This document shows, in pieces, positions 6,563 to 15,305 of a DNA stretch of 46,892 nucleotides. How positions within the stretch are numbered: position 1 is the stretch's first letter; each line of letters starts with the position of its first letter. A program made the translations under genes and the position numbers. The stretch lies in NCBI RefSeq assembly GCF_001552535.1, contig NZ_BCRJ01000095.1:1-46892 (forward strand). Reading direction: 5' to 3'. A model generated the notes under the pieces. That model was given only the letters and a program-made list of their open reading frames with translations. It was not told where the DNA came from and searched no databases. The stretch comes from Nocardioides jensenii JCM 1364 = NBRC 14755 (GTDB lineage Bacteria > Actinomycetota > Actinomycetes > Propionibacteriales > Nocardioidaceae).

Positions 6563-9500
6563 CCCACCCACGAGCTGGTCAGCGTCTCGGCGCGAGACCG
6601 GTCCCACGCCGTCCACAGACCGGCGCCGACGACGAGGACGGCTGCGAGGATCCCTGGACCTGACGTCGACGCCTCGGTCGTCGGGAACCGCCGCCGCGCG
6701 ACGGCTCCGGTCAGGAGCCCGACCACTGCGATGGCGAAACCTGCCCATCCGGCAAGAAGGCCCGCCGCGGGCACGAGGACGAACCAGATGGTCGGTCGCG
6801 AAGCCTCCCGGCTCGTTGCCGGTCGCTCACCCCGACGGGCAGGGACCAGGGCCAGTCCGAGCAGCAGCACCAGCCCGAGCGCCCCTGCCACCAGTCCGCC
6901 GACGAACCACGACTGAGGAGCAAACGTCAGCTGCACCTCACCGGACGCACCCTCGGGCACCACCCAGCCCTGCTTCCACCCGGACACGCGCTGCGGCTCG
7001 AGCAGCTGGCCGCCGATCCTGGCCTCCCAGCCTGAGCTGAAGTTCTCGGCCACCACGAGGATCCGCCGGCCGTCTCCAGGACCGAGCTGCAGAGTGCGTT
7101 CGTGATCGGACCATGCGGTCACCGGCACCGCTTCGTCGGCCCCGGCACTGCTGCTCGAGTCGCCCTCCGGCACGGTGAGATCGACGTGGTCGATGCGGAC
7201 CGCCGCAGTCGGCTCGGTCAGCAGTGAGTTCTCACCAGCATCGAGGCTCACGGTGGGCGAGCATGCGACGACATCCATCCTCCCGTTCAGCAGATCGGTC
7301 AGGGTGGAGGTCACCGAGGTGTCGACGTGGGCGCCGTTGACCTGGAGGCCAGGGCCCTCGCCGCAGGGCAGGCGCAGTGTTCGGTCGGCCGTCTGGAGCA
7401 GGTTCGGCCCTGCCGGGGAGGCTTTCACCACCAGTTCGCTGACGCCGACCGGCATCCTGGCGGCGGGATCGACCACGCCCGAGTAGACCGGTGCCGTCTC
7501 GAGAACCTCGATGGTCAGCCGCCGGGTCGTCACCGCCGGGAACCGCCCGTTGCCGTCAGCGTCGAGGTCGACCTCGCGAGTGCGGCCACCGGCGGTGACC
7601 GCCACCTTGGTCGGACGGGCGCCGGGTGCTGACGCGTCGGTGACCAGTCCGATCCGGGAGATGCGTTGCGGCCTGGGCCACACGATCTTGAGAGCGGGGT
7701 CCTCGTCATCCGTGTCCGCGACCCAGGTGCTCCGGTCGTCGTCGTCAAGAGTGGCGAGCACGGATCCGCGGAGGTCGGTACTGCCCGACGAGCTGGCGCC
7801 GACTTCGAAGGGCAGAGACGCCGACACCTCCTCGACGGCGGCCGGACCGCTGCGCAGAGACCCTCGCAGGGCGATCTCCTGCGTGCTGCTCGTCGGCAGG
7901 TCGAACCGCCGGGCGATGACGTCTCCGTCCTCACCTCGGGTGGCCCAGACGTCCTGGCAGACGAGGCTCTCCGAGGTTGCGGAGCAGGCCGAGGTGCCAC
8001 GGTCACGATTGAGGGAGATGCCACTCAGGTCGGCGTCCGCCGGTGGCTCCGGCAGTGCGAGATAGCGCTGGGCCACGACCCCGGGCACCTCCACCTCGGC
8101 CAGCTCGAAGCTGCGGTAGTCAGCGCCCTTGGCGACCTCCAACACGCTGATCCTCAGCGAGTCGGACTGACCCAGCGTGGTCGTCACGTGCTGCGGCTCC
8201 CCCGCGTCCTCGAGGTCGACGTCGACGTACGCCGTACCGTTGGACAGACGCACCCGCGACACGAACGTGTCCTCCGGAACCGTCAGGACGACATCGTCGA
8301 GGTCGGTGCCCGAGTCGAAGTCAACCTGCCACCACTGACCCACGCTGGAGCGGCCGGGCGCCGTGCGCCAGGCACTCTCGGGGTCGCCGTCGAGGGCGGC
8401 ACCGGGATCGCTGCCCCGGTCGATGGGCGGCGCGGAGTCGGCCCAGGCCTGCGAGGAGCTCGCGGTCACCTGGCGTACGCCGTCCCAGACCGTGGTGCCC
8501 ATCCAACGTTCCTCGTCGGGCCGCATGCGGTGGAAGTGCTCGCGTCCTGAGAGCCGCCAGGCGTCGTCCGAGGACATCGTCGACGACTCGTTCCGGCGCA
8601 CCGAGGCAAACGCCTTCTCCCGCTTGCGGAGGGTGTCGGTCAGCACGAAGTCGCGATCATGGTCGCTCGAGTCGTCACCGGCGAGGACGAAGTTGCCCGG
8701 CACCAGAGTCGTGTCGAAGCCCGCGCCGGCTGCACCGGCGACTTCCGGCACCGCAGTGTCGTCGACCACCGAGACCGCACCGACCGCGTCGCCGACCTCG
8801 TAGACCTCGACCGCTGCATACGTGTCCGACAACCCACCGTTGGGCAGCACCCGGCCGCCCTCGACGTCCGCCGACGGCTTCCAACCCAAGGACGGGCCGA
8901 AGCTGGCCACCGGCCTCAGACCGGGGGAACGTTCCAGTGCCTGGTGCAGGATGACCGGGTCGGGTGCGCCGGAGAGTCCACGGTTGAGGTCGTTGCGGAC
9001 CACGAGGCGGCTGACCCCGTTGCTGCTCAGGATCGCGGCGAGTCGCGGGCTCGGGGCGCCGGACTCGACCTCGGCCGTGACGGCGTCGAGGAACGCCACG
9101 TTGCCCGGCTCGGCCAGTGGCACGACGTTGCGCACCCCCCAGGCCGCCGTCATCAGTGGCTGCAGCACGTCATCGCGTGGCGAACCCCAGTCATAGGTGC
9201 CAAAGGCCGCGGCCGGCACCACGAGCGTGCGGCCGTGCTGACCCCCCACATCATCGGTGTTGAGGTAGTCGGCCGCCTTGACCCAGTAGTCCGGCACGGC
9301 CTCGGTTGCGCCTGCGGGTGCAACCGAGGGGATGAACCACGGGCTGGCGGTGCCCACGAGGGCGAGCACGGCCACACCGGGCCACAACCGGACGGACCAG
9401 GTGGCACGCTTCCATGACGGCATCATCACCGCCAGCACATGCGCCAGGCCGAGCACCAGCGGCAGCCTGAGCACCGCATCGAACTTGTGCAGGTTGCGCA

Positions 9501-10566
9501 ACGGTGCCAGTGCGCCGTCAAGAAGCTCCTGCCGCGATCCGGCCAACCAGCCGGCACCGTCGCCGGTGTAGCCGAAGGAGAGCAGCGCGACGCCGACGAG
9601 CAAGGAGACCAGGAGGAACTGGCGGTGCGGTGTGTCCTTGCGCGCGAGGCCGGCGAGACCCAGACCTGCGAGCAACGCGGCGTCGACGATCAGGAACGGG
9701 GTCATGCCCAGGCCGTGGCCGGCCCCGTAGGTGCCGGAGTCTATGTAGGGCACCCAGACCGACGAGCCGCCGACGACGTCGGGCAGGTCCGTGGGCAGGG
9801 TGGTGACGGTGGCGTTCTCGATGTAGTCGAGGAAGGGGAAGCTGTAGCTGCCCATGAGGAACAGCGGCACCAGCCACCACAGAGTGGCGAGCAGGGTGCA
9901 GCCGACCCACCAGGCGAAGAACACCCAGCGACGGCGTCCACCCTCACGGGTGAAGATCCAGCAGGCGCCGAGAGGCAGGACGGCGGCAACCGCGACGGCG
10001 TTCACGCCTCCGCAGGCGGCCGTCAACAGGCCCGCGGCCGCGGCCCAGCGCCGCTCCGAGCCAGAATGAGTACCGCGCATCACGGCCCACAGCACCCAGG
10101 GCACCAAGGCAGTGGGCCAGGCCTCCACCGACGAGGCCCCGATGATGGTGGTGATGTGCACGCTCAGTGCATAGGCGAAGGCGGCGACGACCCGGGTCCA
10201 GGGCTTCCCGACCCCCAGCGTCTCGGCGACCTTGAGCAACCCGAAGAACGCCAGGACGAGGAGCAGGGACCACCACAGGCGTTGCGTCACCCACGGTTCG
10301 AGCCCCAGCTGTTCGCCGATCCAGAAGAACGGGCCCATCGGGAAGAAGTACCCGTAGGCCTGGTTCTGGATCTGTCCGAAGGCTGCCCCTCCGTCCCACA
10401 TGCTCGTGGCCCGCGTGAGGAATCGGCCGGGGCTGACCACCAGGTCGAACTTCGTGTCGGCGACCAGGAGCCCGGGTCGCTGGATGAACGCGAACAACAC
10501 CAGGACCAGTGCATAGATGCTTCGGCGCAGCGGGGTGGTGGCGGAGGCGTGGTCCCCCTCGTTCAT
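6463..10566 (-). CDS. aftD: Alpha-(1->3)-arabinofuranosyltransferase, AftD type
   Basis: This 1367-aa enzyme is close to the roughly 1400 residues of mycobacterial AftD, which transfers arabinofuranose from decaprenyl-phosphoryl-arabinose onto arabinan outside the membrane. An N-terminal multi-helix GT-C region (residues 1-~430, DUF3367) has the first-loop acids in VADTKFDLVV (D37, D41). A long extracytoplasmic part follows with two discoidin (F5/8 type C)-like stretches, at about 710-850 (ALDGDPESAWRT) and 930-1025 (ATLDDDDRSTWVAD), probably carbohydrate-binding. Several C-terminal helices lie at about 1215-1360. Start ATG 10566 overlaps the stop of the upstream methyltransferase gene (ATGA); longer versions run into that gene and were rejected. 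The donor-synthesis genes ubiA-dprE1-dprE2 lie 4-7 kb away. Confidence 0.85.
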   Translation of the reverse strand: MNEGDHASATTPLRRSIYALVLVLFAFIQRPGLLVADTKFDLVVSPGRFLTRATSMWDGGAAFGQIQNQAYGYFFPMGPFFWIGEQLGLEPWVTQRLWWSLLLVLAFFGLLKVAETLGVGKPWTRVVAAFAYALSVHITTIIGASSVEAWPTALVPWVLWAVMRGTHSGSERRWAAAAGLLTAACGGVNAVAVAAVLPLGACWIFTREGGRRRWVFFAWWVGCTLLATLWWLVPLFLMGSYSFPFLDYIENATVTTLPTDLPDVVGGSSVWVPYIDSGTYGAGHGLGMTPFLIVDAALLAGLGLAGLARKDTPHRQFLLVSLLVGVALLSFGYTGDGAGWLAGSRQELLDGALAPLRNLHKFDAVLRLPLVLGLAHVLAVMMPSWKRATWSVRLWPGVAVLALVGTASPWFIPSVAPAGATEAVPDYWVKAADYLNTDDVGGQHGRTLVVPAAAFGTYDWGSPRDDVLQPLMTAAWGVRNVVPLAEPGNVAFLDAVTAEVESGAPSPRLAAILSSNGVSRLVVRNDLNRGLSGAPDPVILHQALERSPGLRPVASFGPSLGWKPSADVEGGRVLPNGGLSDTYAAVEVYEVGDAVGAVSVVDDTAVPEVAGAAGAGFDTTLVPGNFVLAGDDSSDHDRDFVLTDTLRKREKAFASVRRNESSTMSSDDAWRLSGREHFHRMRPDEERWMGTTVWDGVRQVTASSSQAWADSAPPIDRGSDPGAALDGDPESAWRTAPGRSSVGQWWQVDFDSGTDLDDVVLTVPEDTFVSRVRLSNGTAYVDVDLEDAGEPQHVTTTLGQSDSLRISVLEVAKGADYRSFELAEVEVPGVVAQRYLALPEPPADADLSGISLNRDRGTSACSATSESLVCQDVWATRGEDGDVIARRFDLPTSSTQEIALRGSLRSGPAAVEEVSASLPFEVGASSSGSTDLRGSVLATLDDDDRSTWVADTDDEDPALKIVWPRPQRISRIGLVTDASAPGARPTKVAVTAGGRTREVDLDADGNGRFPAVTTRRLTIEVLETAPVYSGVVDPAARMPVGVSELVVKASPAGPNLLQTADRTLRLPCGEGPGLQVNGAHVDTSVTSTLTDLLNGRMDVVACSPTVSLDAGENSLLTEPTAAVRIDHVDLTVPEGDSSSSAGADEAVPVTAWSDHERTLQLGPGDGRRILVVAENFSSGWEARIGGQLLEPQRVSGWKQGWVVPEGASGEVQLTFAPQSWFVGGLVAGALGLVLLLGLALVPARRGERPATSREASRPTIWFVLVPAAGLLAGWAGFAIAVVGLLTGAVARRRFPTTEASTSGPGILAAVLVVGAGLWTAWDRSRAETLTSSWVGQLLVLGAFVVAVFGAFANGPESLKRSIGRSTR

Positions 10567-11315
10567 CGCTTCCTCAGGATGATGACGAGGTTCCAGGTGC
10601 TCAGCTCCCGGATCAGGGGGACGTGGACGGTCCAGCGCGCCCAGCCCGGGTGGTACCGCGGTTCGAAGGCGATCACGTCGGCTGACTGCTGACGTCGTGA
10701 CCAGCGTCGTCCCTGGCGCACCGTCACCTTGAACAGCGACTCTCCGAACTTGTTCTTGGGTTCGTGCCCGTGGACCTTGGCGTAGCGTCGCCGGGCCCGG
10801 CGTCCGCCGAGGAAGTGCCAGGGCGAGGTCTCGTGGCCTCCCCAAGGGCCGTACCAGAGAGTGTAGGAGATGAACACGACCCCACCAGGCTTGGTGATCC
10901 GCACCATCTCCTCGGCCATGCGCCACGGATCGTCGACGTGCTCCAGCACGTTGGAGGAGTAGCAGACGTCGACGGCATCGTCGCGGAACGGGAGCTGCAT
11001 GCCGCTGCCCAGAACGGTGCCGGGCGCGATCTCTCCCAAACCACTGAGCTCGCCGGCATCGGCATCCACGGAGAAGTACGTCGCACCGGCGCTACGGAAC
11101 GCGTCGCGGAAATAGCCGGGACCTCCCCCGACGTCGAGCAGCGTGCGTCCCTCCAAGTCGGTGTGGTGGGAGACATGGCCCACCGAGTCCTCGGCGAGGG
11201 AGGTGTAGAAGCGACGCGGATCGTCCTGCTCGTGCTGGAAGTCGCCGAAGAGTCGGACCGAACGCCGAAGTGTCGGCCTCCATGGCTGATGATGTTGCGT
11301 CGACGGGCTCGGCAC
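10563..11315 (-). CDS. Class I SAM-dependent methyltransferase (Rv0224c-like context)
   Basis: This 250-aa protein has motif I TLLDVGGGPGYFRDAF at about residues 58-73, the motif II acid in FSVDAD, and the motif IV region AVDVCYSSNVLEHVDDP, followed by ITKPGGVVFISYT. It overlaps aftD by 4 bases and is divergent from a GT4 gene. I recall the same methyltransferase/GT4 neighbourhood as Rv0224c/Rv0225 in mycobacteria. It probably modifies an envelope glycolipid or its precursor, but the acceptor is unknown. GTG 11315 is favoured because a -10 box TAGTGT sits exactly 6 bases upstream, suggesting a leaderless mRNA. Confidence 0.82.
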   Translation of the reverse strand: MPSPSTQHHQPWRPTLRRSVRLFGDFQHEQDDPRRFYTSLAEDSVGHVSHHTDLEGRTLLDVGGGPGYFRDAFRSAGATYFSVDADAGELSGLGEIAPGTVLGSGMQLPFRDDAVDVCYSSNVLEHVDDPWRMAEEMVRITKPGGVVFISYTLWYGPWGGHETSPWHFLGGRRARRRYAKVHGHEPKNKFGESLFKVTVRQGRRWSRRQQSADVIAFEPRYHPGWARWTVHVPLIRELSTWNLVIILRKR

Positions 11316-11321
11316 GCGCCG

Positions 11322-11327
11322 ACACTA
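11322..11327 (-). promoter_or_regulatory. -10 box for the methyltransferase-aftD operon
   Basis: On the minus strand TAGTGT precedes GTG 11315 by 6 bases. There is no ribosome binding site, so the mRNA is probably leaderless. Confidence 0.5.
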
Positions 11328-11365
11328 CCCGAACCGAACATGTAACCCACCAGTAGCACTCGGGG

Positions 11366-11371
11366 TAACCT
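11366..11371 (+). promoter_or_regulatory. -10 box for the GT4 gene
   Basis: TAACCT precedes ATG 11378 by 6 bases of CCCCCA. With no Shine-Dalgarno, a leaderless transcript is likely. It is divergent from the promoter at 11322-11327, so the two starts are only 62 bp apart. Confidence 0.5.
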
Positions 11372-11377
11372 CCCCCA

Positions 11378-12535
11378 ATGCACAGCGAGCACCCGGCGTC
11401 CCTCGAGGGCTGTCACATCGCGTTCTTCAGCTGGCGGGACACCAAGAATCCCGAGGGCGGCGGAGCCGAGCGCTACCTCGAGAAGATCGCCTCCGGTCTG
11501 GCTCAGCGCGGGTGTCGCGTGACCATCCTGTGTGCCGCCCACCCGGGGGCTCCGGAGGACGAGACCGTCGACGGCGTCCGCTTCGTGCGACGTGGCACCA
11601 AGATGTCGGTCTACGCCCAGGGCGTCCGTGCCTTGTTCCGCCACGAGCTCGGCGACGTCGATCTCGTCGTCGACGTCCAGAACGGAATGCCGTTCTTCAC
11701 CCGCACCGTCACCCGCAAGCCGGTCGTCGTCCTCGTGCATCACGTGCACCGAGAGCAGTGGCCGGTGGTCTATCCCGGCGCGACCGGACGCGTCGGATGG
11801 TGGATCGAGAGCCGGGTTGCGCCGAGGCTCTACCGCCGGAGCCAATACGTCGCGGTCTCGCGGGCCACCCGCACCGAGCTCACCGGTCTCGGGGTGAGTC
11901 AGCGACGCATCGCCGTGGTGCACAACGGCACCGACAAGCACGAGCCGACCCACACACCGCGCACACCGCACCCGTCGATCTGCGTCGTCGGCCGCCTGGT
12001 CCCCCACAAGCAGGTCGAGCACGCGATCGACGCGGTCGGCGTGCTCCGGGGAGAGTTCCCCACCCTGCAGCTGGTCGTCGTGGGCGGAGGCTGGTGGGAG
12101 GCCGAGCTGCGTGACCATGCACGGAAGCGGGGGTTGACCGACGCGGTCGTCTTCGAGGGGCACGTCAGCGAGGAGCGCAAGTACGAGGTCTACTCCCAGT
12201 CGTGGCTGCTCGCACTGCCCTCACTGAAGGAGGGCTGGGGCCTGGTGGTCGGCGAGGCCGGGATGATGGGCACCCCTGCTGTCGCCTACAGGTCCGCGGG
12301 CGGCACCCGCGAGTCGATCATCGACGGTCGCTCGGGAGTCCTGGTCGACGACCGGGAGGAGTTCACGCGCGTTCTCGGCGAGCTGCTCCGTGATGATGTA
12401 CGCCGCAAGCAGCTGGGCGACGGCGCCACCGAGGTGAGCCACATGTTCACCTGGGAACACGCGCAGCAATCGTTCGCAGCGGTGTTGCGCACCGTGCTCG
12501 ACGGCGGTTACGTCGCGGCGCTCGACCCGGAGTGA
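11378..12535 (+). CDS. Glycosyltransferase family 4 (GT-B fold)
   Basis: This 385-aa cytosolic enzyme has the two-Rossmann GT-B layout. The N-terminal domain opens with HIAFFSWRDTKNPEGGGAERYLEKIA, where the glycine-rich loop contacts the nucleotide sugar. The C-terminal domain begins near SICVVGRLVPHKQVEHAIDA. The retaining-GT E-x7-E motif is present in KEGWGLVVGE (E285 and E293). GT4 enzymes use NDP-sugars or GDP-mannose; the sugar here is not readable. Position next to the methyltransferase-aftD operon mirrors Rv0225. The start lacks a ribosome binding site but has a -10 box at the leaderless distance. A terminator hairpin follows. Confidence 0.88.
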   Translation: MHSEHPASLEGCHIAFFSWRDTKNPEGGGAERYLEKIASGLAQRGCRVTILCAAHPGAPEDETVDGVRFVRRGTKMSVYAQGVRALFRHELGDVDLVVDVQNGMPFFTRTVTRKPVVVLVHHVHREQWPVVYPGATGRVGWWIESRVAPRLYRRSQYVAVSRATRTELTGLGVSQRRIAVVHNGTDKHEPTHTPRTPHPSICVVGRLVPHKQVEHAIDAVGVLRGEFPTLQLVVVGGGWWEAELRDHARKRGLTDAVVFEGHVSEERKYEVYSQSWLLALPSLKEGWGLVVGEAGMMGTPAVAYRSAGGTRESIIDGRSGVLVDDREEFTRVLGELLRDDVRRKQLGDGATEVSHMFTWEHAQQSFAAVLRTVLDGGYVAALDPE

Positions 12536-12564
12536 GCCGCCCGACCCCGGAAACCCCCCGAAAG

Positions 12565-12600
12565 GGCGATGACCTCGGGCAACCGCCCAAGGTCATCGCC
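12565..12600. terminator. Bidirectional terminator hairpin
   Basis: GGCGATGACCT (12565-12575) pairs perfectly with 12590-12600, 11 bp with a 14-base loop. It lies between the convergent GT4 and DUF2613 genes. Confidence 0.65.
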
Positions 12601-12616
12601 TGAAGACTCGCCGTGA

Positions 12617-12769
12617 CTACTTGTTGGATCCGTAGTCGATGACCGGATTGTTGGAGTCGGCAGGCGACGGACCGGACGAAGTCTGCGTGCTGACCAGCCC
12701 GAAGATGGTCCCTCCAGCAAGCACCGCGCCCGCGAACAGGCTGACAATAGGCGTGACAATAGTTCCCAT
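12617..12769 (-). CDS. DUF2613 small membrane or secreted protein (Rv0236A-like)
   Basis: This 50-aa protein has the sequence pattern MGTIVTPIVSLFAGAVLAGG. It consists of a single N-terminal hydrophobic segment (about residues 4-26) followed by a short Ser/Pro/Asn-rich tail. This matches DUF2613, whose mycobacterial member Rv0236A lies beside aftD (Rv0236c). Here it is about 2 kb from the aftD-like operon, separated by the GT4 gene. The role is unknown; the repeated association suggests an accessory of the envelope glycan machinery. ATG 12769 is preceded by GGGAGGG at a workable distance. A GTG at 12799 would add ten residues including that ribosome binding site, so it is rejected. Confidence 0.72.
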   Translation of the reverse strand: MGTIVTPIVSLFAGAVLAGGTIFGLVSTQTSSGPSPADSNNPVIDYGSNK

Positions 12770-12823
12770 AATGCAGAAACCCTCCCTAGGTTTGGGCACA
12801 CCCTAGCAGCGGGTTGGGAGATC

Positions 12824-14530
12824 TCACGAAACTCCGGACCCGCGCCGTCGAGCCAGATTTCGCACGACCGAACCGGCGGCGCCGGCCAGCAGGGCGAGGT
12901 AGAGAAGCCACCCGACGGTCACCGCTGCGCGGGTGCCCGGACTGGTCGCCGCAGGGGCTGGGTCGGTCAGTGCGATCACCGTGACCCGGCCGGCTTCCGT
13001 GCGTCGCCCGGCGACCTCGGGCGCCAGCTCGGCCGGCAGTCCCGGCAGCACCTCGTCCTTGTCGAGGACGACGAATCCGATCCCCAGATCTGCCAGTGCC
13101 TCCGCTCGGGCCTGCGGCGTACGACGGGCCAGCGCCACACCGACCCGCACGGCACGCGGGTCCTCCCCCGCGACCGTACGGCCGTCGACGGCGAGATCGC
13201 CGCTGACCACGAAGTCGGGATCGAGGTATCTGCCCAGGGGATCGAGCACCTTGCGACGCTCGTTCCACTCAGGAGCTCGGTAGCTCGTGAACGGGAGCAC
13301 GACCACGTCGCCGTCCCCTCCCCGGGCGCGAACATCCTCGACCACGTCCGCCGCTGCGGCGTACGAGTCGGGGTAGTCCACGGCGTGCAGGGCGCCGCTG
13401 CCGCCCCACGCGGCGTCGGGGAGCACCGCCACCGGGAACAGCACCAGCGCGACGGTCGCCGCGACGCCCGGCGCTTCGGCTGCACCCACCCGCGCTCGCA
13501 GCTCGCCCACTCCGTGGGACGCCGTCGCCACCAAGAGGGGGGCGCACAGTGCCAGCATGCGACTCCCGTCGCGCAGGAGACCGGCACCCGGGACGTGTTC
13601 ATAGAGGCTGCCCATGGCCCCGGGGCAGGCCCAGGTGAGCACCGCGATCCCCCAGCCGACCACCCAGCAGATCAGTAGCCCGAGAGTCTCGCGGCGATCC
13701 GTGTTGCGCCACCAGTGCCGCACTCCGAAAGCACACAGCACGAGGACACCGAGCAGCGCGATCAGGCCGAGGGCACCGCCGCGAGAGGCCGGCACCACGT
13801 CGCTGTTCCAGGACCCGCCCAGCCCCAGAGCCGCCACGGGTGCCGGCAACCACCGCGTGCCGTGCAAGCCGAACACCTCGGCCCCCAACGGATCCGTCGT
13901 GGCCGCTTCCACGTGCACCGCTCCGGCAACCAACCACGGCGCGTTGGCCGCCACCACGGTGGCCACGAGCGCCAGGTTGGTCCGCAGCCGTGGTCCCCAA
14001 CCCAGCAACAGGATGACCAGGGCCGCCATCAGTCCCGCACTGGCGCTCAGACTGGCCACCGGCAGCAGCAGGCACAGCACCGGTGGGAACCGCTGGTGCT
14101 TGCGGGCTCGCCGGCTCGCGACGACCAGCCATGGCAACACCGCGTAGCCGAGCAACACCGGCCAGTGCCCGATGAGAAGACGCTCGATGACGAACGGATT
14201 CCACTGATAGAGCGAGATCGCGGCCAGTTGCCCGGTCAGCGAGTGAGGCGGTGCCAGCCGCGCGGCGCCGAGACCGGCGCCCATCAGGGCACCGACCAGC
14301 ACCACCTTCTGCAGCAGCATCCCCGGGACGACCTCGTCGAGCGCAGCGACGACGGCGTCCGAGGGCACCGCACGGGGCAGGGCCGAGCCGAGCCCAAGAA
14401 AGTCAGGTCGCATCGCCAGGTCCGGCACCCAGACCATGTCGTAGGAGAGCACGTAGCCGGGGCCCAATGCCTGCCAGAGCATGACTGCCGTCAGCAGGGC
14501 CGACCAGGCAACCGGGAGTGCGCGCCTCAT
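12824..14530 (-). CDS. GT-C-like polytopic membrane protein (Rv0226c-like context)
   Basis: This 568-aa protein has about ten to twelve membrane helices. The first extracytoplasmic loop carries GYVLSYDMVWVPD with acids D31 and D37, followed by a long hydrophobic region (LTGQLAAISLYQWNPFVIERL, then many helices). Extracytoplasmic stretches precede a final helix (VGWLLYLALLAGAAGSVV) and a basic tail. The layout resembles GT-C glycosyltransferases using polyprenyl-linked sugars. Its position directly after dprE2 (1-base gap, 14530/14532) suggests it uses decaprenyl-phosphoryl-arabinose or a related donor. It may be the counterpart of Rv0226c. Catalytic activity is inference. Confidence 0.6.
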   Translation of the reverse strand: MRRALPVAWSALLTAVMLWQALGPGYVLSYDMVWVPDLAMRPDFLGLGSALPRAVPSDAVVAALDEVVPGMLLQKVVLVGALMGAGLGAARLAPPHSLTGQLAAISLYQWNPFVIERLLIGHWPVLLGYAVLPWLVVASRRARKHQRFPPVLCLLLPVASLSASAGLMAALVILLLGWGPRLRTNLALVATVVAANAPWLVAGAVHVEAATTDPLGAEVFGLHGTRWLPAPVAALGLGGSWNSDVVPASRGGALGLIALLGVLVLCAFGVRHWWRNTDRRETLGLLICWVVGWGIAVLTWACPGAMGSLYEHVPGAGLLRDGSRMLALCAPLLVATASHGVGELRARVGAAEAPGVAATVALVLFPVAVLPDAAWGGSGALHAVDYPDSYAAAADVVEDVRARGGDGDVVVLPFTSYRAPEWNERRKVLDPLGRYLDPDFVVSGDLAVDGRTVAGEDPRAVRVGVALARRTPQARAEALADLGIGFVVLDKDEVLPGLPAELAPEVAGRRTEAGRVTVIALTDPAPAATSPGTRAAVTVGWLLYLALLAGAAGSVVRNLARRRGSGVS

Positions 14531-14531
14531 C

Positions 14532-15290
14532 TCAGACCGGCAGCCTGCGGAAGACCTTGCGCGGCACGTGACGCAACCCGGACATCACGATCCGCATGGC
14601 CCCCGGCACCCAGGTCAACTCACGCCTGTCGGCGACGGCCTCGACGACGGCTTCGGCCACCTGCTCGGGGCTGACCGACAGCGGTGCCGGTGCGCGTCCT
14701 TCGGTCATCTTGGTGTGCACGAAACCGGGGCGTATGACGGCCACGTGTCCGCCGTGGTCGCGCAGCGCCTCACCGAGACCCAGGTAGAAGCCGTCCATGC
14801 CGGCCTTGCCGGAGCCGTAGACGAAGTTGGAGCGTCGTACCCGCTCGCCGGCCACCGACGACAGGGCGACGATCGCGCCATGGCCCTGTCGGCGTACGAC
14901 CTCGCCGAGGAGGACTCCGACACTCACCGGTGCGAGGTAGTTGATCCGTGCATGCCGGACCGCTTCGGCATGGTCCTGCCAGGCCGACTCCTCGTCACCG
15001 AGGACGCCGAAGGCGACCACGCTGACATCGAGGTCGCGCCCCTTGGCCACGTCGGCGATCAGACCCGGGTGGCTCTCGACGTCGTCGGCGTCGAAGTCGA
15101 CCGTCTCGACCTCCAGCCCGGCGTCGCGAACCCGCTGGGCCGCCGCCTCCCGGCGTGGACCTGGACGGGCTGCGAGGATCACCAGTGGTCGGGCACCGAT
15201 CGCGACGTACCGGTCAACCACGGCGAGCGCGATGTCACTCGTTCCGCCGAGGAGGAAGAGGGACTGGGGCTGGCCGAGCGCGTTGATCAT
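14532..15290 (-). CDS. dprE2: Decaprenylphosphoryl-2-keto-ribose reductase DprE2
   Basis: This 252-aa short-chain dehydrogenase catalyses the second half of the DPR to DPA epimerisation: NAD(P)H-dependent reduction of the 2-keto intermediate to decaprenyl-phosphoryl-arabinose. The N-terminal cofactor motif is LFLLGGTSDIALAVVDRY. The SDR catalytic Ser and Tyr-x3-Lys are seen in ALSSVAGERVRRSNFVYGSGKAG. The start MINALGQPQSLFLLGGTS aligns with known DprE2 starts, so ATG 15290 (with GGAG upstream) is chosen over TTG 15302. It is separated by 15 bases from dprE1, its functional partner. The length is normal for the family. Confidence 0.92.
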   Translation of the reverse strand: MINALGQPQSLFLLGGTSDIALAVVDRYVAIGARPLVILAARPGPRREAAAQRVRDAGLEVETVDFDADDVESHPGLIADVAKGRDLDVSVVAFGVLGDEESAWQDHAEAVRHARINYLAPVSVGVLLGEVVRRQGHGAIVALSSVAGERVRRSNFVYGSGKAGMDGFYLGLGEALRDHGGHVAVIRPGFVHTKMTEGRAPAPLSVSPEQVAEAVVEAVADRRELTWVPGAMRIVMSGLRHVPRKVFRRLPV

Positions 15291-15305
15291 GTGGGTCTCC
15301 AAGGG

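Noticed and set aside
9439..10692. Open frame of 417 codons opposite aftD, and others at 7666-8550 and 8659-9417
   Set aside because: They are shadows of the 1367-aa AftD-like gene, with no conserved motifs.
10567..10926. N-terminal extension of AftD by 120 residues
   Set aside because: It overlaps the methyltransferase gene in another frame and lacks family similarity; ATG 10566 with the ATGA overlap fits better.
13715..14674. Plus-strand frame opposite the GT-C-like membrane protein
   Set aside because: It is Gln/His/Arg-rich and without motifs, as expected for an antisense translation of a membrane protein gene.
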